From an uncultured Muribaculaceae bacterium (lineage in GTDB: Bacteria > Bacteroidota > Bacteroidia > Bacteroidales > Muribaculaceae), in contig CAJUKE010000011.1 of NCBI GenBank assembly GCA_910587075.1, forward strand, positions 1 through 64,000: 64,000 bases of DNA. The letters are read 5' to 3'. The notes under the pieces are model-generated. The model saw nothing but the letters and a program-made list of their open reading frames with translations, did no database searches and had not been told where the DNA came from. Both the position numbers and the translations under genes were made by a program. Below are positions 55,761 through 63,952 of the stretch, piece by piece (position 1 is the stretch's first letter; the number at the start of each line of letters is the position of its first letter).

Positions 55761-56798
55761 ATGAGCAAACCTTATGTTGTCGGTATCGACATAGGCGGTA
55801 CCAACACCGTCTTCGGCATCGTTGACGCCCGCGGCGTCGTTATTGCCAGCTCCTCCATCAAAACACGCAAACACGCCACCGTTGAAGCCTACATCGACGA
55901 GCTCAACACCGAGCTCACCAAGCTGATGGAAGCCAACGACGCCGTCGGCAAAATCTACGGCATCGGCATCGGCGCCCCCAACGCCAACTACTACACCGGC
56001 GTGATCGAGCAGGGCGTCAACCTTCCCTGGCCCACCCCCATACCCCTGGCGCAGCTCGTGCAGGAGAAAACCGGCATACCCGTGGCCGTTACCAACGACG
56101 CCAACGCCGCCGCCATCGGCGAGATGACCTACGGCGCGGCCCGCGGCATCAAGGACTTCATAATGATAACCCTCGGCACCGGCGTAGGCTCCGGCATCGT
56201 GATCAACGGGCAGCTCGTCTACGGCCACGACGGCTTCGCCGGCGAGCTCGGCCATGTGATCGTGCGCCGCAACAACGGCCGTCTCTGCAACTGCGGCCGC
56301 CGCGGATGTCTCGAAACCTACTGCTCGGCCACCGGCGTGGCTCAGAGCGCCCGCGAGTTCCTCGAAGCGCGCCCCAACGAGCCGTCGCTGCTGCGCAACA
56401 TCCCCATCGACCAGATTACCTCCAAGGACGTTTATGACGCCGCCATCAACGGCGACAAGATCGCTAAGGACATCTTCGAGTTCACCGGCGAGATTCTCGG
56501 CGAGGCGCTTGCCGACTTCACCGTGTTCTCCGCCCCCGAGGCGTTCGTGCTCTTCGGCGGTCTCGCCAAGAGCGGCGACATGCTTATGAAGCCGATGCTC
56601 AACGCCATGGAGAAGAATATGCTCGGCATCTGGAAAGGCAAGGTCAAGGTGCTCCCCTCCGAGCTCAAGGAAGCGGACGCCGCCGTGCTCGGCGCTTCGG
56701 CCCTCGGCTGGGAAGCGAAGCCCGCCGCCACTGCCACCGCCAGCGCCGTGCCCGTCACCCCCACCCCCTCCGTCCCCCAGATTCCCCAGGCCCTCTAA
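55761..56798 (+). CDS. ROK family sugar kinase (glucokinase-like)
   Basis: ATP-dependent hexose kinase, 345 residues. It has the phosphate-1 loop VGIDIGGTNTVFGI, the catalytic Asp in VTNDANAAAIGE (about 112), GTGVGSGIVINGQL, the ROK signature region ELGHVIV and the zinc motif CNCGRRGCLETYC. Phosphate-2/adenosine parts follow. The last 25 residues are an Ala/Pro/Thr tail. In Bacteroidales this is the usual glucokinase and feeds glycolysis. Monocistronic with its own promoter; a repeat-rich gap follows. Confidence 0.95.
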   Translation: MSKPYVVGIDIGGTNTVFGIVDARGVVIASSSIKTRKHATVEAYIDELNTELTKLMEANDAVGKIYGIGIGAPNANYYTGVIEQGVNLPWPTPIPLAQLVQEKTGIPVAVTNDANAAAIGEMTYGAARGIKDFIMITLGTGVGSGIVINGQLVYGHDGFAGELGHVIVRRNNGRLCNCGRRGCLETYCSATGVAQSAREFLEARPNEPSLLRNIPIDQITSKDVYDAAINGDKIAKDIFEFTGEILGEALADFTVFSAPEAFVLFGGLAKSGDMLMKPMLNAMEKNMLGIWKGKVKVLPSELKEADAAVLGASALGWEAKPAATATASAVPVTPTPSVPQIPQAL

Positions 56799-56806
56799 GG
56801 CGAACC

Positions 56807-56874
56807 CCACCGCCTCTGACGGCATATCCCTACCGCCTCCGAAGCACATCCTAACCGCCTCTGAGGCACATCCT
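56807..56874 (+). repeat. three degenerate 22-23-bp tandem repeats
   Basis: Three units, each beginning ACCGCCTC and ending in CATATCC or CACATCC, lie in a row directly after the ROK stop (units start near 56809, 56832 and 56854). They are intergenic and not coding. Confidence 0.6.
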
Positions 56875-56884
56875 CCTTAACAAA

Positions 56885-57105
56885 CAAGGTCGGAGACCTT
56901 GCATATTATTAGCCCCACCATAAGCCGCGGTAAGCGGCGGTTGGTGGGGTTATTCATCGTCCTGAAAATCAAGGTCGGAGACCTTGCACAGGTGTATATC
57001 GTGCAAGATCTCCGACCTTGCCATAATGCGACACCACAGCACCCCACCAACCGCCGCTGGCGCGGCTTATGGTGGGGCTAATAATATGCAAGGTCTCCGA
57101 CCTTG
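56885..57105. repeat. 221-bp nested inverted repeat with four copies of a 17-nt palindromic motif
   Basis: Outer arms of about 66 nt (56885-56951 and 57040-57105) are complementary apart from a few bases near their inner third. Inside them a second inverted pair of 20 nt (56970-56989 and 57001-57020) differs at one position. All four ends carry CAAGGTCGGAGACCTTG, itself a palindrome of 6-bp arms around GGA. It lies between the convergent ROK and porW genes and has no reading frame. The structure resembles a REPIN or small MITE; no target duplication is obvious. Confidence 0.85.
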
Positions 57106-57137
57106 ATTGTAAATTCAAAAATCGGGGCGTCTAACTA

Positions 57138-57200
57138 TCAGTCAGGCAAGGGCATAACATCAGTCAAACAGGGGTGGTTAACCGTCAGTCAAGCAAGGGG
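57138..57200 (+). repeat. three short TCAGTCA direct repeats
   Basis: TCAGTCAGGCAAGGG, TCAGTCAAACAGGGG and TCAGTCAAGCAAGGG recur every 21-25 nt; the last overlaps the porW stop codon at 57185. Confidence 0.5.
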
Positions 57201-60200
57201 TCGTCACCTTCCGAACCCTCGGGGTAGTCGGGAAGCACTACGGGGGCCGGGGTCGGCTTTACCGCGGGGATTGGCGCAACCTCAGGGATTACCGCGGGTG
57301 TTGGGGCGGGCTTCGCTACAGGCGCGGGCGACTCGGGCTTCGGCGCAGGCGCGGGCATGTCAGTGGGTACGGGTGCCGCGGGTGCGGGCACTGGCTCGGC
57401 CTCAGGCTGAGGTTCAGGTGCGGGTTCAACCTCGGGTTGGAGTTCAGGCTCAGGCGTTGACTCCGCCTCGGGTTCGGGTTGGGGTTCCGGCTCCGCAGCG
57501 GGTTCTTCGGGCTGCGCTGAGGGCTGTTCTTCGGGCTGCTCCGAGGGGAGGGGCGACGGCTCGTAGAGGTCGGGAGGGAGAACGCGCTGCTCGGTGTCGG
57601 AGTAGGTTTTGTCGCGCATATATTCGAAATACTCGTCGAAGGAGCCGCCGGAGCGCAGCAGGGCGTCGAAGTTGGCCTGGGAGATGATTACGGGTCGCAC
57701 CTCGGGGGGGAGCTTGAAGTTGCGGTTGTCGTTGAGCACCGATATATAGTGGTTCATCTCGCGGATGTTCGCGAAGCCTTTGATAATCAGCAGCCCGAGC
57801 CGACCGAAATTCATCTGTTCGAGGTCGAAGTCGCGCACGGCGAACGAGGTGAAGTTGTGGCGCGCTATATCGTAAAGCAGGGCGTTGGGCGAAATCACGT
57901 CGGTCGGATAGAGGAGCACCAACAGCTGGGGTGCCTCGGCATTGACCTCGAACCGGGGCACGGAGTCGGTGGCCGAAGCCGCCGAGTCGGCGCTCAGGCG
58001 CGTTTCCCACACCATGCCGCGCATATTCCTGGCGCCCTGGCGCAGGTCGCGCCCCTGGGCGAGACCTTTGAGGTAGGCCGAGGCGTAGGGGGTGAGGTCG
58101 GTGTCGGGGTAGCGCTCCAGCATCTCGCGGAGGGTGGTCTTGAACCCTTCCTGGTTCTTGTCGGAGACGCATGCCAGGGCTTCGAGGAACATGAATTTGG
58201 GCATCAGCTTGCTCAGGGGGTAGTCGGTCGACACCGTGCGGTATACGGCGTGCACCTCGCGGTTGCGGTTGTCGAGATACGCCTCCAGGGCCTGGTCGTA
58301 GAGCTGCTTCTCGGCGGCCTCCATCCGGCGCAGCGAGCCGATGTAGTCGGGGTCTCGCATAGCCATCCCATACTTCGTGTCGGGGAATTCGGCGAGTATC
58401 AGCTGTCGGTAGCGCTCGGCGCTGGCGGTGTCGCCGGCGCGGGTGTACATCAGGTAGAGGTTATAATATGTGTCGAGGCGGTATATGTTGTCGGGGTAAC
58501 GGGTCATTAGGGTCTCGAACTCCCCCTCGGCGGCGGGGAAGTCCTCCATCTTGTCCTTCAGGATCACACCCATATTGTAGAGACCCTCCTGTATGATGTC
58601 GTTGGCGGTGAGCCGTTCCTCGTCGGTTTTCGGAATCTGCTTGAGGTAGTATTCCGGGTAGTGGGGGTCGTCGGCCTGCTTGGCCTTCTCGGCATCCTCC
58701 GGCTCGGCGGCGCCATTCTCCCCCCCGGCGGTCTCCTCGCCGTTCTCCTCCTTACCCTCCTCGGCATCGGCGGAGGCGGAGTCGAAGTCGTTGAAGTCGA
58801 AGGTCGATTTATTGCGGCGGCGCCAGTTGTCCTCCAGCTTGCGGTTGCCCCATCGGCGCTGGAACTCGGTTTTGCCGGCGTTCTTGGTCATAGTGTTGTA
58901 GAAGTACCATGAGTCGTCGCCGGTGTTCATAGTGAAGTTCTGGGTGTTGGTGCTCTGGAGCTCGTTGCCCTGGTTCTTTGCCAGGAATTCCTCGCGGGCG
59001 GCGGCCTCGGCCTCCTCCTTCTCCTTCTTCTTCAGCTCGTCGATGATTTTGTTGACCACGGCGAGCTGCTGCTCGGGGGTCATGGCCGAGAGGCGCAGCA
59101 GGGAGTCCTGGAGCTCGACGTTCTGCGAGTACACGGCCAGCTCGTCGAGCACGTCGCTGCGGCGCTTCAACACCCTATAGTCGGGGTAGGTGTCGGGAAT
59201 CAGCGGCATGGCCTCGGAGTAGCAGGGCTGGGCCTTGGAGTACTGGCGCAGTCCGTAGTAGAGCCCTCCGAGGGTGAGCTGGGCGAGCGCCTTGTCGATG
59301 CCCGAGCGGGTCGACTTCTCGACGGCCAGCTCGTAGTTCTCGATGGCCTTCAGCGTGTCGGCCCTCGACAGGTAGAGGTTGCCTATGGCGTAGTATATCT
59401 GGTCGAGGTACTCCTTGTTGCGGTCGTAGCGGGTCATGCGGCGGAGCGCCTTCACCTCGGGTGCGATGTCGGCCCCGGAAAACACCTCGCTCTGCTTGAT
59501 GCGCGCGTTGAATTTCGTGCGGTAGGTGGCCGCGCCGCTGCTTCCGGCTTTTTTGAAAGCCTCGTAGGCGGCTGTTTTGTCGCCCACCAGGGCATAGAGC
59601 TGCCCCAAGAGGAAGTTCAGCCTCACTTTCTGCTGCCGCCCGGCCATCTTGGCGGCCTCGGCCACGCGGGGTATCGCTTTCTGATAGTCGCCCGAATGGA
59701 TGAGGAAGTCGGCCCACGCCAGGGCGTTGAGCTCTCGGAGTTTTTTGGAGGTGAGCTGGTCCTCCTTTACGCGGGTAAGGATGGTCTCGGCCTCAAAGAG
59801 CCAGCCGAGCGCGGCGTAGGAGCGCGCCTCCCAGAGCTTGGCCTCGGTTACGGTCTCGGGGAGCCACACGAAGTGCTTCGATATGTAGAAAAAAGTGGAT
59901 GCGGCTCCGAGGAAGTCGCCGTTGAGAAACTGCGAGCGCCCCATCATGAGCCACGAGTTGTGGAGAAACGGATTATACTCGTCGCGCTTCATCCAGGCCT
60001 TGTATTTGGGGTCGTTCCCCTTCCCGGCCTGTTTTTTGGGCTTCTTCTTTATGGAGCGGAGCTGGATGGCCTTCTGCGCCTTCTCGATCGAGCGGTCGAA
60101 GTTGCCCGAGGGCTGGGGCGCTTTCTCGTCGGCCTTTGCGTTGGCGGGGTGCACCGGCAGCAGACGCGAGTAGTCGTCCTCGTAGGTGAGCTCCATCTCC

Positions 60201-60388
60201 TCAAGGGTCTCCTTGAAGTGCTTGTCGCCGTTGTAATGTATATTGTAGCGGGTGATGAACTCCTGATACTTGCGGGTGGCGGCGTTGTTGCGCTTGTTGG
60301 AACACGACGAAAGCGCTCCGGCTGCCGCGACGAGCAGGAGGAGCAACAAGGGCCATACGCGGCGGAGTTTGCGGAAGTGTCCCATCAC
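57185..60388 (-). CDS. porW: type IX secretion/gliding lipoprotein PorW (SprE)
   Basis: Periplasmic TPR lipoprotein that connects T9SS outer-membrane parts with the motor. The 1067-residue protein has lipobox LSSCSNKR (Cys29), the family opening KYQEFITRYNIHYNGDKHFKE, and TPR helices through about 900 (e.g. NPFLHNSWLMMGRSQFLNGDFLGAASTFFY, broken by loops), with a characteristic insert of charged residues about 520-590. The last 120 residues are a Pro/Glu/Ala-rich disordered tail ending EGDDPLLD that may extend through the periplasm. The PorU sortase and a T9SS cargo protease are in the same window. A thioredoxin-like lipoprotein gene lies 26 nt upstream. Confidence 0.9.
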   Translation of the reverse strand: MMGHFRKLRRVWPLLLLLLVAAAGALSSCSNKRNNAATRKYQEFITRYNIHYNGDKHFKETLEEMELTYEDDYSRLLPVHPANAKADEKAPQPSGNFDRSIEKAQKAIQLRSIKKKPKKQAGKGNDPKYKAWMKRDEYNPFLHNSWLMMGRSQFLNGDFLGAASTFFYISKHFVWLPETVTEAKLWEARSYAALGWLFEAETILTRVKEDQLTSKKLRELNALAWADFLIHSGDYQKAIPRVAEAAKMAGRQQKVRLNFLLGQLYALVGDKTAAYEAFKKAGSSGAATYRTKFNARIKQSEVFSGADIAPEVKALRRMTRYDRNKEYLDQIYYAIGNLYLSRADTLKAIENYELAVEKSTRSGIDKALAQLTLGGLYYGLRQYSKAQPCYSEAMPLIPDTYPDYRVLKRRSDVLDELAVYSQNVELQDSLLRLSAMTPEQQLAVVNKIIDELKKKEKEEAEAAAREEFLAKNQGNELQSTNTQNFTMNTGDDSWYFYNTMTKNAGKTEFQRRWGNRKLEDNWRRRNKSTFDFNDFDSASADAEEGKEENGEETAGGENGAAEPEDAEKAKQADDPHYPEYYLKQIPKTDEERLTANDIIQEGLYNMGVILKDKMEDFPAAEGEFETLMTRYPDNIYRLDTYYNLYLMYTRAGDTASAERYRQLILAEFPDTKYGMAMRDPDYIGSLRRMEAAEKQLYDQALEAYLDNRNREVHAVYRTVSTDYPLSKLMPKFMFLEALACVSDKNQEGFKTTLREMLERYPDTDLTPYASAYLKGLAQGRDLRQGARNMRGMVWETRLSADSAASATDSVPRFEVNAEAPQLLVLLYPTDVISPNALLYDIARHNFTSFAVRDFDLEQMNFGRLGLLIIKGFANIREMNHYISVLNDNRNFKLPPEVRPVIISQANFDALLRSGGSFDEYFEYMRDKTYSDTEQRVLPPDLYEPSPLPSEQPEEQPSAQPEEPAAEPEPQPEPEAESTPEPELQPEVEPAPEPQPEAEPVPAPAAPVPTDMPAPAPKPESPAPVAKPAPTPAVIPEVAPIPAVKPTPAPVVLPDYPEGSEGDDPLLD

Positions 60389-60414
60389 CTATATATAACG
60401 CCCCCGCCGCGGGT

Positions 60415-60987
60415 TTATTGCCCCAGGGCGCCGACCCCGGCTCCCGGGCGCATCAGTCGGTACAGCTCAGCCTCCGAGGGGAGCCGCTCGGCAAACGAAG
60501 CCTCGATGCGCGAGTCGACACCTATTATATATACGCGCGGGATGAGGGACGAGGCGAAAAGGCGGTAAACCCGGTCGTCGCCCGCGGCCGAATATGGGAG
60601 CGTGAGCCCGTTCGCACGCCAGTAGGCCGCCACCGACTCCGCGCCTTCGCCGCGCGAAACGCATATGACCTCCGGCACGCCGCCGACTGAGGCGTCGCCA
60701 TCGGACGACAGGCGGTCGGCCACGCACTGTATCTCGGGGAGCTCGCGGCGGCAGTCCTCGCACCCCGTGTTGAAGAACACCAGCATCACGCGCCTCCCGG
60801 CGAAGTCGGCGCTCGACAGCACCGAACCGTCGGACATCGCGAGCTCGAACCGCGGGCAACGGTCGCCGACGCCGAGCGACGGCTCCGACGCGGGGTCGTC
60901 GTTGACGCACCCCGCCAACAGGGCGGCTACGAACAGCCACAGGAGCGCCCAGACGGGCTTCGACCCTACAGAGTATGAATAACACAT
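60415..60987 (-). CDS. thioredoxin-like (TlpA/redoxin) lipoprotein
   Basis: A 190-residue protein with a lipoprotein signal (WALLWLFVAALLAGCVND, Cys27) and a TlpA/redoxin fold: the opening VGDRCPRFELAMSDGSVLSSADFAG, the redox motif GCEDCRRE (Cys76 and Cys79), and the cis-Pro region LIPRVYIIG near 160. It may act as a periplasmic thiol reductant or oxidase. It lies 26 nt upstream of porW on the same strand, so the two are probably cotranscribed. Confidence 0.9.
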   Translation of the reverse strand: MCYSYSVGSKPVWALLWLFVAALLAGCVNDDPASEPSLGVGDRCPRFELAMSDGSVLSSADFAGRRVMLVFFNTGCEDCRRELPEIQCVADRLSSDGDASVGGVPEVICVSRGEGAESVAAYWRANGLTLPYSAAGDDRVYRLFASSLIPRVYIIGVDSRIEASFAERLPSEAELYRLMRPGAGVGALGQ

Positions 60988-61277
60988 GTTAATAATATTC
61001 TCGCGGCAGATTGAAATTTTACAATTTCGAGAGGCCAGCCCGGTTTAACGCAAAAAGGGATAATTTTAACCCATATTTACCAAAAACAGGCATCCGCCTC
61101 GCGAAGCGGGAAAGCGTCCGGAGAGCGATCCCATACGCGAAGTTAACCATCGCCGCCGAGTAAAGCAAACCGCCCCGCCCGCGAAACTCGAATAATACGG
61201 AAAAACGCCCCCAGAAGCCCCTGAGAGGGGGAATATTCATTCTGTATACGTTAAAATTGCGTTAAAATTCGTTAAAT

Positions 61278-61287
61278 GGGGGGGGGG
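61278..61287 (+). repeat. G10 homopolymer tract
   Basis: Ten consecutive G residues in an intergenic region, preceded by an AT-rich direct repeat (GTTAAAATT type, about 61251-61276). It lies 17 nt upstream of the -33 box of the candidate sRNA promoter. Confidence 0.9.
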
Positions 61288-61303
61288 TAAAAGGCGCCAT
61301 CGC

Positions 61304-61334
61304 TTGCACAGTTCGAAAATAATGAGTTCCTTTG
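61304..61334 (+). promoter_or_regulatory. promoter of the candidate small RNA
   Basis: -33 TTG at 61304-61306, a spacer of exactly 20 nt, then TTCCTTTG at 61327-61334 (one mismatch to TAnnTTTG). The spacing equals that of the rpsF promoter. Confidence 0.65.
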
Positions 61335-61338
61335 CATG

Positions 61339-61410
61339 TGTGTTTTTCATAGTATTAGATTAAGATAAAGGTTTAAAGGAAATGGATCGTCGTGAGACGC
61401 TCCATTTTTT
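61339..61410 (+). ncRNA. candidate small RNA upstream of the rpsF operon
   Basis: About 72 nt from the predicted start to an intrinsic terminator. The 5' part contains TTTTTCATAGTATTAGATT, AT-rich unlike the genome. The 3' end is a hairpin: AATGGA (61381-61386), a T.C mismatch, CGTC-GTGA-GACG, then TCCATT (61401-61406) and a run of T to 61410. No good reading frame lies inside. It could be a free sRNA or an attenuated leader of rpsF, whose own promoter is 210 nt downstream. I recall similar intergenic sequence in Bacteroidales but cannot verify it. Confidence 0.55.
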
Positions 61411-61496
61411 CGTTTATTTCACCATTATCCTTACACTTTCTCAAACACTACACCCCCGCGCCTTCCACCACGCGCCCAGCTCCACTCCACCACCCG

Positions 61497-61542
61497 CTTC
61501 CGCGAAGCCACCGGGCGGAGCGAACGCTAGCGAGCGGCCTCC
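61497..61542 (+). repeat. copy 2 of a dispersed intergenic GC-rich repeat
   Basis: Related to 20676-20720. The 3' half (GGAGCGAACGCTAGCGAGCG, then GCCTCC) contains the palindrome CGCTAGCG inside GGAG/CTCC ends. It lies 75 nt upstream of the rpsF promoter. The 732-nt gap 60988-61719 holds this, the candidate sRNA, the G tract and the rpsF promoter; I see no convincing protein gene. Confidence 0.55.
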
Positions 61543-61617
61543 ACTGCCCCTGCCGCCGCGCCGAGTGCGGAACCGCCTCAAAAACCTCAAAAACAGAGGC
61601 GAAAGTGAGCGAAACAC

Positions 61618-61648
61618 TTGCGGGAACCGGGGAAAATTCGTAACTTTG
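61618..61648 (+). promoter_or_regulatory. promoter of rpsF-rpsR-rplI
   Basis: -33 TTG at 61618-61620, a 20-nt spacer, -7 TAACTTTG at 61641-61648, an exact Bacteroidetes consensus. The leader to the rpsF start at 61720 is about 65 nt. In many bacteria S6:S18 binds such leaders; I cannot confirm the motif here. Confidence 0.75.
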
Positions 61649-61719
61649 CGGGCGTTTTGAGGCCGCTTTGGCCGCAAACGCCCAAATAACACTAAGTTAC
61701 ATAACTTTCAGTTAACAAA

Positions 61720-62100
61720 ATGAACCACTACGAAACCGTTTTCATTTTAACTCCCGTTTTGTCTGAAGCTCAGATGAAGGAAGCGGTAGAAAAGTTCACC
61801 AAAGTGCTGACCGACAACGGCGCCACCATCGTGAACGAGGAACTGTGGGGCCTGCGCAAGCTCGCTTACCCCATCGAGAAAAAGTCGACCGGCTTCTACA
61901 CCCTGGTAGAATTCGACGGCGAGCCCACCATCGTCAAGAAAATCGAAACTGCTTTCCGCCGCGACGAGCGCGTAATCCGTTTCCTGGTTTTCCGCAACGA
62001 CAAGTACGCCGCTGAATACGCCGCCAAGCGCCGCTCGCTCCGCGCCAACAAGCCCCAGGAAGCAGCCGCTCCCGCCGAGGCCGAAGCCAAGGAGGCTTAA
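61720..62100 (+). CDS. rpsF: 30S ribosomal protein S6
   Basis: Platform protein of the small subunit that binds S18. In the 126-residue protein the start MNHYETVFILTPVLSEAQMKE, the central WGLRKLAYPIEKKSTGFY and the strand DERVIRFLVFRND are family typical. A C-terminal Ala/Glu tail is longer than in E. coli. First gene of the conserved rpsF-rpsR-rplI cluster; priB or ssb, found here in some bacteria, is absent. Confidence 0.98.
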   Translation: MNHYETVFILTPVLSEAQMKEAVEKFTKVLTDNGATIVNEELWGLRKLAYPIEKKSTGFYTLVEFDGEPTIVKKIETAFRRDERVIRFLVFRNDKYAAEYAAKRRSLRANKPQEAAAPAEAEAKEA

Positions 62101-62130
62101 CCCAGTTTCTAACCCGTTCACTTTAAGAAA

Positions 62131-62400
62131 ATGGCACAGACACAGTCAGAAATCCGTTACCTCACCCCCCTGTCGGTTGACGTAAAGAAGAAAAAATACT
62201 GCCGCTTCAAACGCAGCGGTATCAAATACATCGATTACAAGGATCCCGAGTTCCTCAAGAAGTTCCTCAACGAGCAGGGCAAAATCCTCCCCCGCCGCAT
62301 CACCGGCACCTCGCTGAAGTTCCAGCGCCGCGTGGCCCAGGCCGTTAAGCGCGCGCGCCACCTGGCCCTCCTGCCCTTCGTAACCGACCTTATGAAATAA
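62131..62400 (+). CDS. rpsR: 30S ribosomal protein S18
   Basis: An 89-residue partner of S6 in the small-subunit platform. The family core is YCRFKRSGIKYIDYKD, then LKKFLNEQGKILPRRITGT and QRRVAQAVKRARHLALLPF. No zinc-binding Cys quartet is present, so it is the zinc-free form. It follows rpsF by 30 nt. Confidence 0.98.
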   Translation: MAQTQSEIRYLTPLSVDVKKKKYCRFKRSGIKYIDYKDPEFLKKFLNEQGKILPRRITGTSLKFQRRVAQAVKRARHLALLPFVTDLMK

Positions 62401-62449
62401 GGCGCGGCCGCCAATCTTAAGCCACCCACTACTTTAAGACTTTGAGAAA

Positions 62450-62893
62450 ATGAAAATCATACTGAAAGAAAACATCCACGGCCTCGGCTACAAGGACGAC
62501 GTGGTTGAAGTAAAGGACGGTTACGGTCGCAACTACCTCATCCCCCAGGGGAAAGCCGTTATCGCGAACGCATCCTCCCTCAAGCAGCTCCAGGAAGTAC
62601 AGCGCCAGCGCGCCCACAAGCTCGCCGAGCTCAAGGCAGCCGCTGAGGCTACCGCCGCTTCCCTGGCCGACGTAGAACTCACCATCGGCGCCAAGGCTTC
62701 GGCCACCGGCACCATCTTCGGCTCCGTGAACAACATCCAGATCGCCGAAGCACTCGAAAAGCTCGGCCACGAGATCGACCGCAAGGCTATCGAACTCAAG
62801 GAAGCTGTCAAGGAACTGGGCAAGTACACCGCCAAAATCAACCTCCACAAAGAGGTTTCGGTGGAAATCCCCTTCGAGGTTGTCGCCGAATAA
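62450..62893 (+). CDS. rplI: 50S ribosomal protein L9
   Basis: A 147-residue two-domain protein: the N-terminal rRNA-binding domain (MKIILKENIHGLGYKDD, VKDGYGRNYLIPQGKA), a long connecting helix (about 40-75) and the C-terminal domain (IFGSVNNIQIAEALEKLG). Last gene of the cluster, followed by an intrinsic terminator. Confidence 0.98.
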   Translation: MKIILKENIHGLGYKDDVVEVKDGYGRNYLIPQGKAVIANASSLKQLQEVQRQRAHKLAELKAAAEATAASLADVELTIGAKASATGTIFGSVNNIQIAEALEKLGHEIDRKAIELKEAVKELGKYTAKINLHKEVSVEIPFEVVAE

Positions 62894-62988
62894 GGCGCGA
62901 CCCCGCACGAAAAGACTCCAAAATACCCCAACGTCCCTCCCATTCTTTACCCCACCCGCGGGAGGGACACCCCAATCCCAAATTGGTG

Positions 62989-63024
62989 ACAGGCGACTCG
63001 CGTGAGCAAGGCGCCTGTTTTTTT
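62989..63024 (+). terminator. intrinsic terminator of the rpsF operon
   Basis: Stem ACAGGCG (62989-62995) with CGCCTGT (63012-63018), a 16-nt loop that can form an inner CTC/GAG pair, and a run of seven T ending at 63024. A weaker GTCCCTCCC/GGGAGGGAC hairpin lies just before it (62933-62968). Confidence 0.85.
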
Positions 63025-63114
63025 ATACCCCTACCGACACGGCGCAAAAAAGAGTCTGTTAGAAAAGAACAGACTCTCGCTTATAAACTGTTTAAAATGT
63101 CGTTTATGGCGGCT

Positions 63115-63897
63115 TCAGTCGGCAACGGCGTGGAAGAGGAGCGTGCCGGGCTTCTCTCCCGGTCCGACGCCGACAAATCCGTCACCCTCCACGGCATGCA
63201 GACCTTCGACCGAGCCGATACCCTCACGGACGATTTGTCGCAGAAGGCGCCCGCGGAGCGTTTTCAGCCGCCCGGCGTTGGGGGTGCGCTCGGCACCTCC
63301 GGGAAGCAGTTCGCGGAAATCGGCCTTCCACACCCCGGCGACCGCGGCCACGCGGCGCCAGTCAACGCACATTGAGGCATCGCCGGGGAGCAGGTCCAGC
63401 ACCTCGGTGTGGCCGCCGCGGCGCAAATCTGCCAGTAGCGCGTCGGTAACCATCCTGCGCCAATAGGAGGCGAACGCGCCGCCGTCGGGCGCGAGCCGGG
63501 TAGTGAAGTCAAAACGGTACGGTTTCACGAAATCGCCAGGACGCAGCCATCCGTAGAGCGACGATATGACGCGCGTGTTTTCATCAAGCCGCCCCCTCGC
63601 GTCAGCCGCAAGCGCCTTGTAATCGAGCGCCTTGAACACCACGCCGGTGAATGCCTCTATGGCGCGGGAGCCACGCCCCTTGCAGGGAAAATCATAAATC
63701 ATCGAGTGGAGACCGCGGGCAAGCGCCGCGCTGATTTTCACATCGCGGGCAAGTTCATCGACCGAAGCGCCGCGCAACGACTCCATAATGGCGTCAGCCT
63801 CCGCCCCGTACAGCGGGGCGTGAAGGGCGTATTCACCTTCGGGCACCGCGCCGTCGCACGGGCCCATTGTTTTCGACTCGGCTATCAGCGCAAGCAT
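63115..63897 (-). CDS. yaaA: YaaA family peroxide stress protein
   Basis: A 260-residue protein from the ATG at 63897 (MLALIAESKTMGP); the frame is open 25 codons further up, but those residues are not family-like. Family parts: AESKTM at the start, IYDFPCKGRGSRAIEAFTGVV (split by a short loop in others), ISSLYGWLRPGD, and a C-terminal stretch with LPGGAERTPNAGRLKTLRG. In E. coli YaaA lowers free iron and protects DNA during peroxide stress and has a DNA-binding fold. Monocistronic or second after the partial gene at the edge. Confidence 0.93.
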   Translation of the reverse strand: MLALIAESKTMGPCDGAVPEGEYALHAPLYGAEADAIMESLRGASVDELARDVKISAALARGLHSMIYDFPCKGRGSRAIEAFTGVVFKALDYKALAADARGRLDENTRVISSLYGWLRPGDFVKPYRFDFTTRLAPDGGAFASYWRRMVTDALLADLRRGGHTEVLDLLPGDASMCVDWRRVAAVAGVWKADFRELLPGGAERTPNAGRLKTLRGRLLRQIVREGIGSVEGLHAVEGDGFVGVGPGEKPGTLLFHAVAD

Positions 63898-63952
63898 ACT
63901 GGCGGGTATTTTCCCACAGTAAGGCTGCGGCACACCGTCAGGCACCGGCCAT

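Noticed and set aside
61019..61240. 73-codon minus-strand frame before the candidate sRNA
   Set aside because: No family, no promoter, atypical composition; treated as non-coding.
61382..61660. 92-codon plus-strand frame upstream of rpsF
   Set aside because: It begins in the sRNA terminator stem, runs through a repeat and overlaps the rpsF promoter.
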